DNA of 64,000 bases from an uncultured Hyphomonas sp. (GCF_963675305.1 NZ_OY776147.1:248001-312000); one strand, 5' to 3'; positions 24,224 through 33,487 are shown, counted from the first letter of the stretch. Notes: a model not told the origin generated them from the letters alone. Numbers and translations: made by a program.

Positions 24224-25476
24224 AGCCCGAAAATACGAGAGTTCTGGTCATCACGGGCGTCTTTCCGCCTATGCCGATCGCCGAGGGGGATCATATCGCC
24301 CGCCTCAGCCAGGGGCTGGCGGACCGCGGCTATTCGGTTGATGTTCTGACCAGTACGCAGGCGGATGGAAAAAGCGTCAAAGGCTGCCGCGTGCATCCCG
24401 AGATCGAGCATTGGAACTGGGCGTCTCAGGGCAAGGTTCTGCGCTTTGCCCAGGACCTGAAGCCGGACCTGATCTTCATCTGGTTCATCGGCATGGCGTT
24501 CGAGTTCCATCCGATGATTTCACTGATCCCGACGCGCCTGAAGGCGGCCCTGCCAGGCACGCAGATCGTCACCCAGATCACGGCGCCGGTCGGTGTGCGT
24601 CCGAAGGATCATCCGTTCCTGACCCGGCTGAACCTGAAACTGTCTGCGCGTGCGCTCGGTGGGGATAATATCAGTTATGAATACGGCACGATCCTGCGCG
24701 ACTGCGACCGCGTGATCGCCATGGCAAAGCCGCATCTGGAGCGTTTTGCCGAGCACATGCCAGGCCTGGAAGACAAGGCCGTCATCATTCCGCCGCCGCC
24801 GCTCATCCCGATGAGCGTGCCGGGCGAGGCTTCATGGCTGAAGGGACGCGAGATGCTGGGTGTGCCCGCTGATGTCCCGCTCTTTGCCTATTTCGGCCGG
24901 CTCTATGTCGGCAAGGGTCTCGAATACCTGATCAGGGGATTTGCCAAAGTGCGTGCAGAGATACCCGACGCGCGCCTGGCCATTATAGGCGGTGCAGCGC
25001 CCGATTATTTCAAATCAGGCTGGAGCGTCGACGATCTTCACGCAATTGCGCGCGAAGAGGGGATCGAGGATGCCATCAGCTGGACGGGGGAGTTCCCCTT
25101 CGACACCGACGCGGGCTCCCTGTATCTTCGGGCGGCCGACTATGCCGTCCTGCCCTTCTCTGAAGGTGCGGCACTGAACAACAGCTCGATCGCCGCCTGC
25201 GCGGCACATGATCTGCCGGTGATCACGACCCTGGGCGATCGTCCGGAGCCGGAATTTGTAGACGGGGAAAACGTGCTTCTGGTCCGGCCGAAAGATGCCG
25301 ATGCGCTCGCGGAGGGCATGTTGCGCACCCTGAAAGATGCAGGCCTTGCCGCGCGTCTGCGCGCCGGCTCTGTGGACCTGACGAAGAAATATTTCAGCTG
25401 GGATGCGACGCTCGATAGCACGATGAAAGTGTTCGGAGACGCGCTGGAAACAGCGGCGGTGCGGGCACCGGCATGA
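24220..25476 (+). CDS. GT4 family glycosyltransferase
   Basis: A 418-residue GT-B glycosyltransferase. The N-terminal domain holds VLVITGVFPPMPIAEGDHI and RLSQGLADRGYSVDVLT; the C-terminal domain starts at PLFAYFGRLYVGKGLEYLI, continues LAIIGGAAPDYF, and has LPFSEGAALNNSSIAACAAH in the place of the EX7E loop, so the second acidic residue is not obvious. It lies in a tight operon, with four-base overlaps on both sides, between the pyruvyltransferase and the heptose-activating fusion enzyme, which suggests the activated heptose could be its donor. Confidence 0.85.
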   Translation: MKPENTRVLVITGVFPPMPIAEGDHIARLSQGLADRGYSVDVLTSTQADGKSVKGCRVHPEIEHWNWASQGKVLRFAQDLKPDLIFIWFIGMAFEFHPMISLIPTRLKAALPGTQIVTQITAPVGVRPKDHPFLTRLNLKLSARALGGDNISYEYGTILRDCDRVIAMAKPHLERFAEHMPGLEDKAVIIPPPPLIPMSVPGEASWLKGREMLGVPADVPLFAYFGRLYVGKGLEYLIRGFAKVRAEIPDARLAIIGGAAPDYFKSGWSVDDLHAIAREEGIEDAISWTGEFPFDTDAGSLYLRAADYAVLPFSEGAALNNSSIAACAAHDLPVITTLGDRPEPEFVDGENVLLVRPKDADALAEGMLRTLKDAGLAARLRAGSVDLTKKYFSWDATLDSTMKVFGDALETAAVRAPA

Positions 25477-26681
25477 CCCGTCCGACACAGGCCCTCTTTC
25501 TGGTGGGCGGCAGGGGGACACGGCTTGGTGCCCTGTCTGCCAATACGCCGAAGCCGATGCAGGAGATCGCACCGGGGGTCCGTTTCCTGGACCTGCTTCT
25601 GGAGAATGCGGCGCGGATGGGCTTCACCGATCTTGTCCTGCTGGCAGGCCATCTTGGTGACCAGGTCGAGGCGGCGTATCACGGCCGGCGGGTCGGAGAG
25701 GCAACAATCCGCGTTGTGCGGGAGAGCCAGCCCATGGGCACCGGCGGCGCGCTTGCGCAAGCCGCAGATGCGCTGGATGAGCGCTTCGTGCTGCTGAATG
25801 GCGATTCCTTTTTCGACATCAATCTGCGTGTCCTGACAGCGGCGCCCCTGCCCGAAGGCGGCGGCCGGCTGGCATTGCGCATGGTGGACGATACGGCGCG
25901 CTACGGCTCCGTGCAGCTCAGCGACACGAAGATTTCCGCCTTCATCGAGAAGAACCCCGACCTGACGGGTCCGGGGCTGATCAATGGCGGGATCTACTAT
26001 CTCAACCGGGCCATGGTCGGCCGGATTGAGGCGCCGTCCTCGATCGAGAGCGATGTGTTTCCCGAACTGGTCCGGGAAGGGCGCCTGGAAGGGGTGCCAT
26101 TCGATCGCTATTTCCTGGACATCGGCCTGCCGGAAACCCTGGCACAGGCGCAGCGTGAAACAGCGGCCCTGCGCGTGCGACCCGCCGCATTTCTCGACCG
26201 TGACGGCGTGCTCAACGAGGATCATGGATACACCCACCGCGTGGACGATCTCGTCTGGATGCCGGGTGCCCGCGAAGCGATCCGTTTACTGAATGATCGC
26301 GGCTACCGGGTGATTGTGGTGACCAATCAGGCCGGCGTGGCCCGCGGCTTCTATGATGAGGATGCCATCGGGATTTTCCATGCCGGCATGCAGGCGCAGC
26401 TCGCAGAGGCGGGCGCGTTTGTGGATGCCTTTTATCACTGCCCCTATCATGCGGACGGCAAAGTGCCTGCCTATACGGTGGAGGATCATCCTGACCGCAA
26501 GCCGAACCCCGGCATGATCCTGCGGGCGCTGGAGGACTGGCATGTGGACAAGGACAAGAGCTTCCTGATCGGTGACAAGCCCTCCGACATGGAAGCCGCC
26601 CGCCGGGTAGGCTTGCCCGGTCATCTTTATGCCGGTGGAAATCTGCAGGCGCTTGTGTCGGATATAATCGGTCCGGAATGA
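25473..26681 (+). CDS. Fused heptose-1-phosphate guanylyltransferase / heptose-bisphosphate phosphatase
   Basis: A 402-residue two-domain enzyme. Residues 1-230 are a nucleotidyltransferase of HddC type (LVGGRGTRLG, NTPKPM, LLNGDSFFDIN, YFLDIGLPET). Residues 237-400 are a HAD phosphatase of GmhB type (FLDRDGVLNED with Asp242 and Asp244, VVTNQAGVARG, DRKPNPGM, FLIGDKPSDMEAA). In the GDP-heptose pathway these steps remove the 7-phosphate and attach GMP. The zinc loop of GmhB is altered: C323 remains, but the positions of His94, Cys107 and Cys109 of the E. coli enzyme appear as Tyr325, His339 and Asp341. Together with the HddA-like kinase, three pathway steps are covered. Confidence 0.83.
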   Translation: MTRPTQALFLVGGRGTRLGALSANTPKPMQEIAPGVRFLDLLLENAARMGFTDLVLLAGHLGDQVEAAYHGRRVGEATIRVVRESQPMGTGGALAQAADALDERFVLLNGDSFFDINLRVLTAAPLPEGGGRLALRMVDDTARYGSVQLSDTKISAFIEKNPDLTGPGLINGGIYYLNRAMVGRIEAPSSIESDVFPELVREGRLEGVPFDRYFLDIGLPETLAQAQRETAALRVRPAAFLDRDGVLNEDHGYTHRVDDLVWMPGAREAIRLLNDRGYRVIVVTNQAGVARGFYDEDAIGIFHAGMQAQLAEAGAFVDAFYHCPYHADGKVPAYTVEDHPDRKPNPGMILRALEDWHVDKDKSFLIGDKPSDMEAARRVGLPGHLYAGGNLQALVSDIIGPE

Positions 26682-26697
26682 CCGGGGAGGGGTGAGC

Positions 26698-27837
26698 ATG
26701 TCTGCGGCCATACCGTTTGACGAAATCCGTCGCTGGACCTTCGATGTCGCCCTGCCATTCTGGGGCGATGCGGGATATGACCTGCAGAGCAGGCGCTTTG
26801 TCGAGAAGCTGGATTATTCCGGGAAGCCCATCGATACCGGGTATCACCGGACCCGTGTCATCGGCCGCCAGACTTATGTGTTTTCCCACGCAGCGATCCT
26901 GGGCTGGGACCGGGGCATGTCCCTGTCGGCTGAAGGGGCGCGGCAGCTGGATGAGCTCTATCTGGGGCCGGACAAGGGTTGGCCCCGTAAAACGGGCCCG
27001 AATGGCGATATACTGGATGGCACGCCCGATCTCTACGATCTGGCTTTCGTGCTGTTCGGCTATGCATGGCGGCACAAGGCGGCAAGGGATGAGGCCTCAC
27101 GGGCCGGCATGCATCGCGCGATGGATTTTATCGACGCGCACCTGCGGGCGGATGTCGGTTACTGGCACGAATTGCCACCGGAAGGCTGGCGCCTGCAAAA
27201 CCCTCACATGCATTTGCTGGAAGCGTCTCTGGTTGCCTATGAGGCGACAGGGGAGACTCGCTTTCTAGCGACCGCGCGGGAGCTGGTGACGCTGTTCCGG
27301 GAGAAGCTGTTCGATGGCACCACGCTGGCCGAGTATTTCGATTCCAACTGGAATCGTGCCCAAGGGCAGGAAGGCCGGCTGGTTGAGCCGGGCCATATGC
27401 TCGAATGGGCCTGGATCCTCGTTCAGTATGGCAAAGTCAGCGGAGAGGACACGATTGTTCTGGCGGAAGCGTTGGTCCGGTTCGCGGAGGAGCATGGCGT
27501 TGACCCGCAGACAGCCCGCACCCTGCAGGTGGTTCTGGATGATGGCACGCCTGTCGATGCCGGAGCGCGCACCTGGCCGAACACAGAGCGGATCAAGGCG
27601 CATCTCGCCCTGTTCGAGGCAACGGGCCGGGATCCGCGTCCCGCGGTGGCCGCCAGTGCGCGCCTGTTGCTGGATCAGTATCTGAGCACACCGATACCGG
27701 CCGTGTGGCTGGAACGGTTCACAGCGGATGGCCAGCCGGACGCCGATGATGTGCCAGCTTCAACGCTTTATCATATCTTCCTGGCCTTCTCAGAAGTGCT
27801 GCGCCTGCAGGACCGGATCGAATCCCTGGGCGGCTGA
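26698..27837 (+). CDS. AGE family sugar epimerase/isomerase
   Basis: A 379-residue (alpha/alpha)6-barrel protein of the N-acylglucosamine 2-epimerase family, which includes 2-epimerases, mannose isomerases and mannose-6-phosphate isomerase-like enzymes. Family motifs are visible: RQTYVFSHAAILGW, LYDLAFVLFGYAW, LQNPHMHLLEASLVAYE, and VEPGHMLEWAWILVQY with the catalytic-type histidines. The ATG at 26698 has a GGAGG at seven bases. It is last in the pyruvyltransferase operon. The reaction is uncertain; supplying a mannose or fructose phosphate precursor for GDP-sugars is the simplest reading. Confidence 0.82.
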   Translation: MSAAIPFDEIRRWTFDVALPFWGDAGYDLQSRRFVEKLDYSGKPIDTGYHRTRVIGRQTYVFSHAAILGWDRGMSLSAEGARQLDELYLGPDKGWPRKTGPNGDILDGTPDLYDLAFVLFGYAWRHKAARDEASRAGMHRAMDFIDAHLRADVGYWHELPPEGWRLQNPHMHLLEASLVAYEATGETRFLATARELVTLFREKLFDGTTLAEYFDSNWNRAQGQEGRLVEPGHMLEWAWILVQYGKVSGEDTIVLAEALVRFAEEHGVDPQTARTLQVVLDDGTPVDAGARTWPNTERIKAHLALFEATGRDPRPAVAASARLLLDQYLSTPIPAVWLERFTADGQPDADDVPASTLYHIFLAFSEVLRLQDRIESLGG

Positions 27838-27856
27838 CACCGGCTTGTCTGCCCCG

Positions 27857-27881
27857 GGAACCGCAGAAGCGGTCTCTCGTT
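27857..27881 (+). promoter_or_regulatory. EcfG-type general stress promoter before the trehalose operon
   Basis: GGAAC (27857-27861) and CGTT (27878-27881) are separated by 16 bases, the exact consensus of the alphaproteobacterial EcfG/PhyR general stress sigma factor. Transcription would start near 27890, giving a leader of about 120 bases before the otsA ATG. Trehalose synthesis genes are known members of this regulon in several alphaproteobacteria. Confidence 0.7.
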
Positions 27882-28011
27882 GATCTTTCTTCGGCAGACG
27901 CCCGCATTGGCTTAATCCTGAGCAGGCTGGAAATTTTCGTGAGGAAAATGGCCCTCGGAGGTTGGGTCTTCCGGCGGAGCGGCCTACATGGAACCTAGCA
28001 GGAAGGAACCG

Positions 28012-29433
28012 ATGACAAGCGCCAAAGCAGACACATCGGCAGAGCCGTCAGGGCGTCTGGTCGCCATTTCAAACCGGACCGCGGCTGGCAGCGAAAGCAA
28101 GGCAGGCGGTCTCGCTGTGGCGCTTTGGGAGACCCTGGTGGAGACCAAGGGGCTCTGGATCGGTTGGTCCGGCCGTGTGCTCGACTTCGAAACCGCCCGG
28201 GTCAATCATGTCGAGGAGGAGGGGGTTCACTTCGCCCTCAGCGACCTCTCACGCCGGCAATATGATGGCTTCTATCTCGCCTATGCCAATTCCGTCCTCT
28301 GGCCGGTCATGCATAACCGGATCGATCTTGCCGTGTTCGAGGCGGACACCTATCGCAACTACCGCTCCGTGAACGAGAAATTTGCCCGGATCGCGGTGCA
28401 GGAGGCCCGGCAGGAAGACTTTGTCTGGGTGCATGATTACCACTTCTTTCTGCTGGGGCGGATGATGCGCCAGAGGGGCTGGCAGGGGAGGCTCGGCTGG
28501 TTCCTGCACATCCCGTTCCCGGCGCCAGACGCTTTCCGCGCAATCCCGCAGCACCGGGAGCTCGGTGAGGCGATGTGCGCCTATGATGTGGTGGGCGTCC
28601 AGACGGGAAAAGACCTCTATAATCTTGCCCGCTATCTGGAAGAAGAATTCGACGCAGAAGAAATGCCAGACGGGCGCTTTAAAGTTGGTGAGCGGACGGT
28701 CCGCCTGTTGCATTGCCCCATCGGGATTGACGTGGATGCCTTTGTGGAAGCCTCCACCTGCGATGACGCGCAGTTGGCGGCATCAAAACTCAACAAGTTT
28801 CTCGGCAATCGCCAGCTCGTGCTGGGGGTCGACCGGATGGACTATTCCAAAGGCCTCATTCAGCGCTTCGAAGGCATGGCCGACCTGTTTGACCGTCATC
28901 CGGATGTGCACGGACATATCTCCTTTACCCAGATTGCGCCGCCTTCCCGCTCCGTTGTGGAAGAATACCAGCAGCTTCGCCAGCAACTGAACGAACTGTC
29001 TGGCCGCATAAACGGCGACTATGGAGATCTGGACTGGATTCCCATCCGCTATCTGGCGCGGGGGTATGACCGGGACGAAATTGCCGGCCTGTACCGGCAG
29101 GCCAAGGTGTGCCTGGTCACGCCCTTGCAGGATGGCATGAATCTCGTCGCCAAGGAGTTTGTGGCCGCGCAGGACCCGAACGATCCCGGCGTTCTTGTCC
29201 TGTCCCAGTTCGCCGGCGCGGCGGAGCAGATGCAGGAGGCCCTGATCGTGAACCCCTATGATGCGGGCGCGATTTCTGAAGCCGTCTACCGGGCAATTCA
29301 CATGCCGCTCGAAGAGCGACAGACGCGCTGGCGGACGCTCATGGACGGCATCCGGTCCCAGGACCTGATCTGGTGGCGCGAGCGTTTTCTGAACGCCGTT
29401 CCGGCAGGTTCCGAAGCGCCTGCGGAGTCATGA
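28012..29433 (+). CDS. otsA: Trehalose-6-phosphate synthase
   Basis: A 473-residue GT20 enzyme forming trehalose 6-phosphate from UDP-glucose and glucose 6-phosphate. Seen: LVAISNRTAA at the start of the domain, GLAVALWETL, WVHDYHFFLLGRMM, GWFLHIPFPAPDAFR, GVDRMDYSKGLIQR, and QDGMNLVAKEFVAAQ followed by VLSQFAGAAEQM. The ATG at 28012 has AGGAAGGA four bases upstream and is preferred over the ATG at 27988, which has no good ribosome-binding site. It is first in a three-gene operon behind an EcfG-type promoter and overlaps otsB by four bases. Trehalose protects against osmotic and drying stress. Confidence 0.95.
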   Translation: MTSAKADTSAEPSGRLVAISNRTAAGSESKAGGLAVALWETLVETKGLWIGWSGRVLDFETARVNHVEEEGVHFALSDLSRRQYDGFYLAYANSVLWPVMHNRIDLAVFEADTYRNYRSVNEKFARIAVQEARQEDFVWVHDYHFFLLGRMMRQRGWQGRLGWFLHIPFPAPDAFRAIPQHRELGEAMCAYDVVGVQTGKDLYNLARYLEEEFDAEEMPDGRFKVGERTVRLLHCPIGIDVDAFVEASTCDDAQLAASKLNKFLGNRQLVLGVDRMDYSKGLIQRFEGMADLFDRHPDVHGHISFTQIAPPSRSVVEEYQQLRQQLNELSGRINGDYGDLDWIPIRYLARGYDRDEIAGLYRQAKVCLVTPLQDGMNLVAKEFVAAQDPNDPGVLVLSQFAGAAEQMQEALIVNPYDAGAISEAVYRAIHMPLEERQTRWRTLMDGIRSQDLIWWRERFLNAVPAGSEAPAES

Positions 29434-30161
29434 TGTTGCAGGGGGAGGCGCCACCGCCGCTGCAGGCGGAAGACGCGCTGTTTCTGGATTTCGATGGGAC
29501 GCTGGCCGGGTTGCAGGACAATCCGGACACGGTGTTTCTGGCGCCGGATATGGATGCGGTGCTGGAGGCGATTGGCGGGCGGCTTGAAGGGGCGCTCGCG
29601 ATCCTGTCCGGGCGGGATGCCGGCGATCTCGCCCGCCGCGTGCCGGGCGGGCTCTGGCGGATCGGCAATCACGGACTGATTCCTTTGGCGCCAGGTGCGA
29701 AGCCGCCGGAAGCGCGGGCGGCTGCGCCGGATGCCGTGCGCGGCGCGATTGAGAAAATCAGTGCCATGTTCCATGGCACGCGCGTTGAAACCAAAGGGCC
29801 GGTTCTTGCTTTGCACTATCGCCAAGCCCCAGATTTTGCAGAAGAAATAAGTGTGGCGCTCGCCGATGCCGGGCTCTCTGCGGAGGGGTACCGCATCCAG
29901 CATGGCAAATTTGTTTTTGAGGCCAAGCCTGAAGACGCAAACAAGGGCCGCGCCCTGGCCCGTATGATGCAAGACGCTCCGTTTTCCGGGCGGCGTCCGG
30001 TCATGATTGGTGACGATACGACCGATGAAGATGCTTTCCGGGCCGCAAACGACTTGGGCGGGTTGACGATCAAGGTCGGCGCAGGTGACACCGTCGCCCA
30101 GTACCGGCTGAAGGATGTCGAGGCCGTACATGCGTATCTGAAGGAGCTGACAGGGACATGA
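29430..30161 (+). CDS. otsB: Trehalose-6-phosphate phosphatase
   Basis: A 243-residue HAD-superfamily phosphatase that releases trehalose. Seen: LFLDFDGTLAGLQ with the nucleophile and acid aspartates, AILSGRDAGDL, the cap region with KGPVLALHYR, and VMIGDDTTDEDAFRAAN holding the metal aspartates. The start at 29430 overlaps the otsA stop (ATGA) and there is a second ATG at the next codon. Its end overlaps the GH15 gene by four bases, so the three genes are translationally coupled. Confidence 0.94.
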   Translation: MMLQGEAPPPLQAEDALFLDFDGTLAGLQDNPDTVFLAPDMDAVLEAIGGRLEGALAILSGRDAGDLARRVPGGLWRIGNHGLIPLAPGAKPPEARAAAPDAVRGAIEKISAMFHGTRVETKGPVLALHYRQAPDFAEEISVALADAGLSAEGYRIQHGKFVFEAKPEDANKGRALARMMQDAPFSGRRPVMIGDDTTDEDAFRAANDLGGLTIKVGAGDTVAQYRLKDVEAVHAYLKELTGT

Positions 30162-31927
30162 GCGGACTGGATCTTGGCATCGTGGGAAATGGCACGATTG
30201 CCGCCCTGATCAATTCACGCGGCGATTACCAGTGGGCGTGCTTGCCACGGTTCGATGGCCAGCCTGTGTTCAACCAGCTTCTGGGCGGGGGCGGCGCCTT
30301 TTCCGTCTGGATGGAAGACCTCGCGTCCCGTACGCAATCCTATGATCACAATAGCGCCATTCTGAGGACGCGACTGGAATCGCGTGATGGCGCGGTTGTC
30401 GAAATCGTCGACTTCGCACCCCGCTTTGAAAACCAGGGCCGTATGTTCCGCCCGGCTGCGCTTGTGCGCCGCTTCCGTGTTCTGGCGGGCACGCCGCGGA
30501 TGCGTATCACGCTGACTCCGGAAACAGACTGGGGCGGGCGCAAGCTGAAGCCGGTGAGAGGGGTCAACCACGTCCGTTTCATTGACGAGGAGCTTGGCTT
30601 CCGCGTCACCACAGATGCGCCGGTTTCCTACATCCTGTCCGGCACAAGTTTCATCCTCGACCGGGAGGCGGCTTTTATTCTTGGGGCGGACGAGTCCCTG
30701 TCCGACCATCCCGAAGTCATTGCCCGCGACTGGGAAGAGCGCACACGCCTCTACTGGAAGCGCTGGGCGCGCAGCCTGGCGGTTCCATTCGAGTGGCAAC
30801 AGGCGGTCATTCGCGCGGCAATCACGCTGAAGCTGTGCGTGTATGAAGAAACCGGCGGCATTGTTGCGGCGTTGACAACTTCGGTTCCTGAACACGAAGG
30901 CTCAGAGCGCAACTGGGACTACCGCTACTGCTGGATCCGGGACGCCTATTTTACCGTGACAGCGCTGAACCGCCTCTCCGGTATGGGGACTCTGGAACAT
31001 TATATGCGCTGGGTACGGAATATTGTGGCGCAGTCCAAGGGAGGACACATCCAGCCCGTGTATGGCATCGGGCTGGAGGCGGATCTGACGGAGGATGTTG
31101 CGAGACAGTTGCCCGGCTATCGGGGAATGGGCCCGGTGCGCGTTGGCAATCAGGCGGCCGAACACGTTCAGCATGACGTCTATGGTCAGGTCGTTCTGGG
31201 TGTTGCGCAAAGCTTCTTCGATACCCGTCTGATGAAGCGGCCGGGACTGACGGAGTTCGAGCAGCTAGAACCGGTGGGGGAGCGGGCCTTCGCGGTTCAC
31301 GACACGCCGGATGCCGGCATCTGGGAGTTCCGTACGATTGCTCATGTCCACACATCGTCGGCCATCATGTGCTGGGCAGCGTGCGACCGGCTGGCAAAGA
31401 TTGCTGCGCATCTTGGCCTGCCGGCGCGGGCTGATTACTGGCGCGAACGGGCGGACATCATACACGGCACCATTCTGGAAAAGGCCTGGAACGAGGAGGT
31501 TGGCGCCTTTACCGCGGCGTTCGGCGGGGAAGATCTCGATGCGTCGGTCCTGCTGATGGCGGAGATTGGGTTCATCGACGCGAAGGACCCCCGTTACATC
31601 TCGACCGTTCAGGTCATCAATCGGGACCTGCGCGACGGTGACCACGTCTACCGCTACAAAGTGACAGATGATTTCGGGAAACCGAAAACCGCCTTCACCG
31701 CGTGTACGTTCTGGCTGGTCGATGCCCTCTACCGGATCGGTGAGACCGAAGAAGCCCGGCGTGTGTTCGAAGCGTTGCTGGCCGCCCGGAACCATCTCGG
31801 CCTCCTGTCTGAAGACGTGGATACCGAAACAGGAGAGCTCTGGGGCAACTTCCCTCAGACCTATTGCATGGTGGGTATCATCAATTCGGCAGCTCTGCTT
31901 TCGCGGTCCTGGAGCAAGTCGATTTAG
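30158..31927 (+). CDS. Glycoside hydrolase family 15 protein (trehalase/glucoamylase-like)
   Basis: A 589-residue inverting glycosidase. An N-terminal beta-sandwich (residues 1-200; GIVGNGTIAALIN, WACLPRFDGQPVFN) precedes the (alpha/alpha)6 barrel with WDYRYCWIRDAYFTV, EHVQHDVYGQVVLG, and LGLLSEDVDTETGELWGNFPQ, which contains the catalytic base region. GH15 members acting on trehalose are often encoded with otsA in Proteobacteria. Here it may turn trehalose over once stress ends, although a biosynthetic or sensing role cannot be excluded. No signal peptide, so cytoplasmic. Confidence 0.88.
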   Translation: MSGLDLGIVGNGTIAALINSRGDYQWACLPRFDGQPVFNQLLGGGGAFSVWMEDLASRTQSYDHNSAILRTRLESRDGAVVEIVDFAPRFENQGRMFRPAALVRRFRVLAGTPRMRITLTPETDWGGRKLKPVRGVNHVRFIDEELGFRVTTDAPVSYILSGTSFILDREAAFILGADESLSDHPEVIARDWEERTRLYWKRWARSLAVPFEWQQAVIRAAITLKLCVYEETGGIVAALTTSVPEHEGSERNWDYRYCWIRDAYFTVTALNRLSGMGTLEHYMRWVRNIVAQSKGGHIQPVYGIGLEADLTEDVARQLPGYRGMGPVRVGNQAAEHVQHDVYGQVVLGVAQSFFDTRLMKRPGLTEFEQLEPVGERAFAVHDTPDAGIWEFRTIAHVHTSSAIMCWAACDRLAKIAAHLGLPARADYWRERADIIHGTILEKAWNEEVGAFTAAFGGEDLDASVLLMAEIGFIDAKDPRYISTVQVINRDLRDGDHVYRYKVTDDFGKPKTAFTACTFWLVDALYRIGETEEARRVFEALLAARNHLGLLSEDVDTETGELWGNFPQTYCMVGIINSAALLSRSWSKSI

Positions 31928-31932
31928 GTGAC

Positions 31933-32029
31933 ATGCCCAATTTTTGGGCAGGAGTGATGGCGCACTCTTCAAAGCCGGGCGACCGCAGCAGCGCAAGGTT
32001 ATGCCCGTAGGGGTGGGTTGACCGGGCAT
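31933..32029 (+). promoter_or_regulatory. Leader with two competing TGCCC/GGGCA hairpins
   Basis: Between the GH15 gene and the ATP-grasp gene lie TGCCCAA-TTT-TTGGGCA (31934-31950) and ATGCCCG (32001-32007) pairing with CGGGCAT (32023-32029). The four arms share TGCCC or GGGCA, so alternative pairings are possible. Neither hairpin has a T run. The second encloses an in-frame TTG with an AGGGG upstream. This could be an attenuator-like control region or protein-binding dyads; there is no direct evidence for either. Confidence 0.35.
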
Positions 32030-32053
32030 ACACTTGCATGCGTTGTTGTCTCC

Positions 32054-33487
32054 ATGGGAGAGGCACCTCATTTTTTTGATGAAATGGACGGGTTCGACGG
32101 AAATGTCCGCGCCCCCTATGAAGCTTATTCAGGCTGGCTGGAGCAAATGAGCCGGCCCGCGCTGCTCAAGAAATCCGCAGAAGCGCAAGCCTTCTTCCGG
32201 CGCACCGGGATCACATTCAACGTCTATGGCGACGCAGAAGCCGATGAAAGGTTGATTCCGTTTGACCTGATCCCGCGCATCATCGGGGCGGGGGAGTGGG
32301 CAAACCTGGTTCGCGGCATCGAGCAGAGGGTGAAGGCGATCAATGCCTTCCTTCACGACATCTATCACCGGCAGGAGATTATCCGGGCCGGCCGCGTGCC
32401 CGAACGCCTGATCGGGGAGAACGCCGCCTTCCTGCCGAGAATGATCGGCATGGACCCACCCGGCGGAATCTACACCCATATTGTCGGCGTGGATCTGGTC
32501 CGGACCGGACCCAACGAATTTTTCGTCCTTGAGGACAATGCGCGCACACCAAGTGGCGTGTCATACATGCTGGAAAACCGCGAAACGATGCTGAAGATGT
32601 TCCCGGAACTCTTCTCGCATATCCGCGTGGAGCCGGTTCAGCAGTATCCGGCAACGCTGCGGCGGTCTCTGGAACAGTGCGGCCCGCCAGCCGCGGATGG
32701 AAACCGCCCGACTGTGGCTGTCCTCACACCAGGTATCCACAACTCTGCCTATTTCGAACACGCCTTCCTGGCAGATCAGATGGGTGTCGAACTGGTCGAG
32801 GGGCATGATCTTCGGGTGGTCGATGGCCGGATCGCCATGCGCACAACCCGCGGCTATGAGCCAATCGATGTCATCTATCGCCGGATTGATGATGATTTCC
32901 TGGATCCGCTGAATTTCCGGTCAGACTCCCTTCTTGGGGTCGCGGGCATTTTCGACATTTATCGCGCGGGCGGTATCACGATCGCGAATGCTCCGGGAAC
33001 GGGCATTGCCGATGACAAGGCGATCTATTCCTACATGCCGGAGATCGTCGAATTCTATACCGGCCAGAAGCCGATCCTTCAGAATGTGCCGACCTGGCGG
33101 TGTGCCGAAAAGGATGCGTTGGCTTATGTGCTGGAGCACCTGGACGAGCTGGTGGTCAAGGAAGTGCATGGATCCGGCGGGTACGGAATGCTGGTGGGAC
33201 CGGCCGCCAGCAAGACAGAGCTCAAGACCTTCCGCGCGAAACTGATGGCCAAGCCGGAGAACTATATTGCCCAGCCGACGCTTGCACTTTCGACTGTTCC
33301 GGTGCTGACGAAGTCTGGCCTTGCCCCGAGACACGTCGACCTCCGGCCATTTGTTCTGGTCTCCCCGGAAGGCGTGCAGGTAACGCCCGGCGGCCTGACC
33401 CGTGTCGCGATGAAGAAGGGCTCCCTGGTGGTCAATTCCAGCCAGGGCGGCGGAACCAAGGACACCTGGGTCCTGAAGGGGGAATAG
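32054..33487 (+). CDS. Circularly permuted ATP-grasp protein (type 2)
   Basis: A 477-residue member of the CP_ATPgrasp family (PF04174, former DUF404/407), predicted peptide or amide ligases. Seen: HFFDEMDGFDGNVRAPY at the N-terminus, NVYGDAEADERLIPFDLIPRII, FFVLEDNARTPSGVSYMLENR, an ATP-binding LVVKEVHGSGGYGML, and DLRPFVL near the end. The start is uncertain: ATG 32054 fits family N-termini but has a poor ribosome-binding site, and an in-frame TTG lies at 32018. It opens the four-gene set ATP-grasp, alpha-E, transglutaminase, Anbu, a conserved association described for bacterial peptide-modification systems. Confidence 0.88.
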   Translation: MGEAPHFFDEMDGFDGNVRAPYEAYSGWLEQMSRPALLKKSAEAQAFFRRTGITFNVYGDAEADERLIPFDLIPRIIGAGEWANLVRGIEQRVKAINAFLHDIYHRQEIIRAGRVPERLIGENAAFLPRMIGMDPPGGIYTHIVGVDLVRTGPNEFFVLEDNARTPSGVSYMLENRETMLKMFPELFSHIRVEPVQQYPATLRRSLEQCGPPAADGNRPTVAVLTPGIHNSAYFEHAFLADQMGVELVEGHDLRVVDGRIAMRTTRGYEPIDVIYRRIDDDFLDPLNFRSDSLLGVAGIFDIYRAGGITIANAPGTGIADDKAIYSYMPEIVEFYTGQKPILQNVPTWRCAEKDALAYVLEHLDELVVKEVHGSGGYGMLVGPAASKTELKTFRAKLMAKPENYIAQPTLALSTVPVLTKSGLAPRHVDLRPFVLVSPEGVQVTPGGLTRVAMKKGSLVVNSSQGGGTKDTWVLKGE

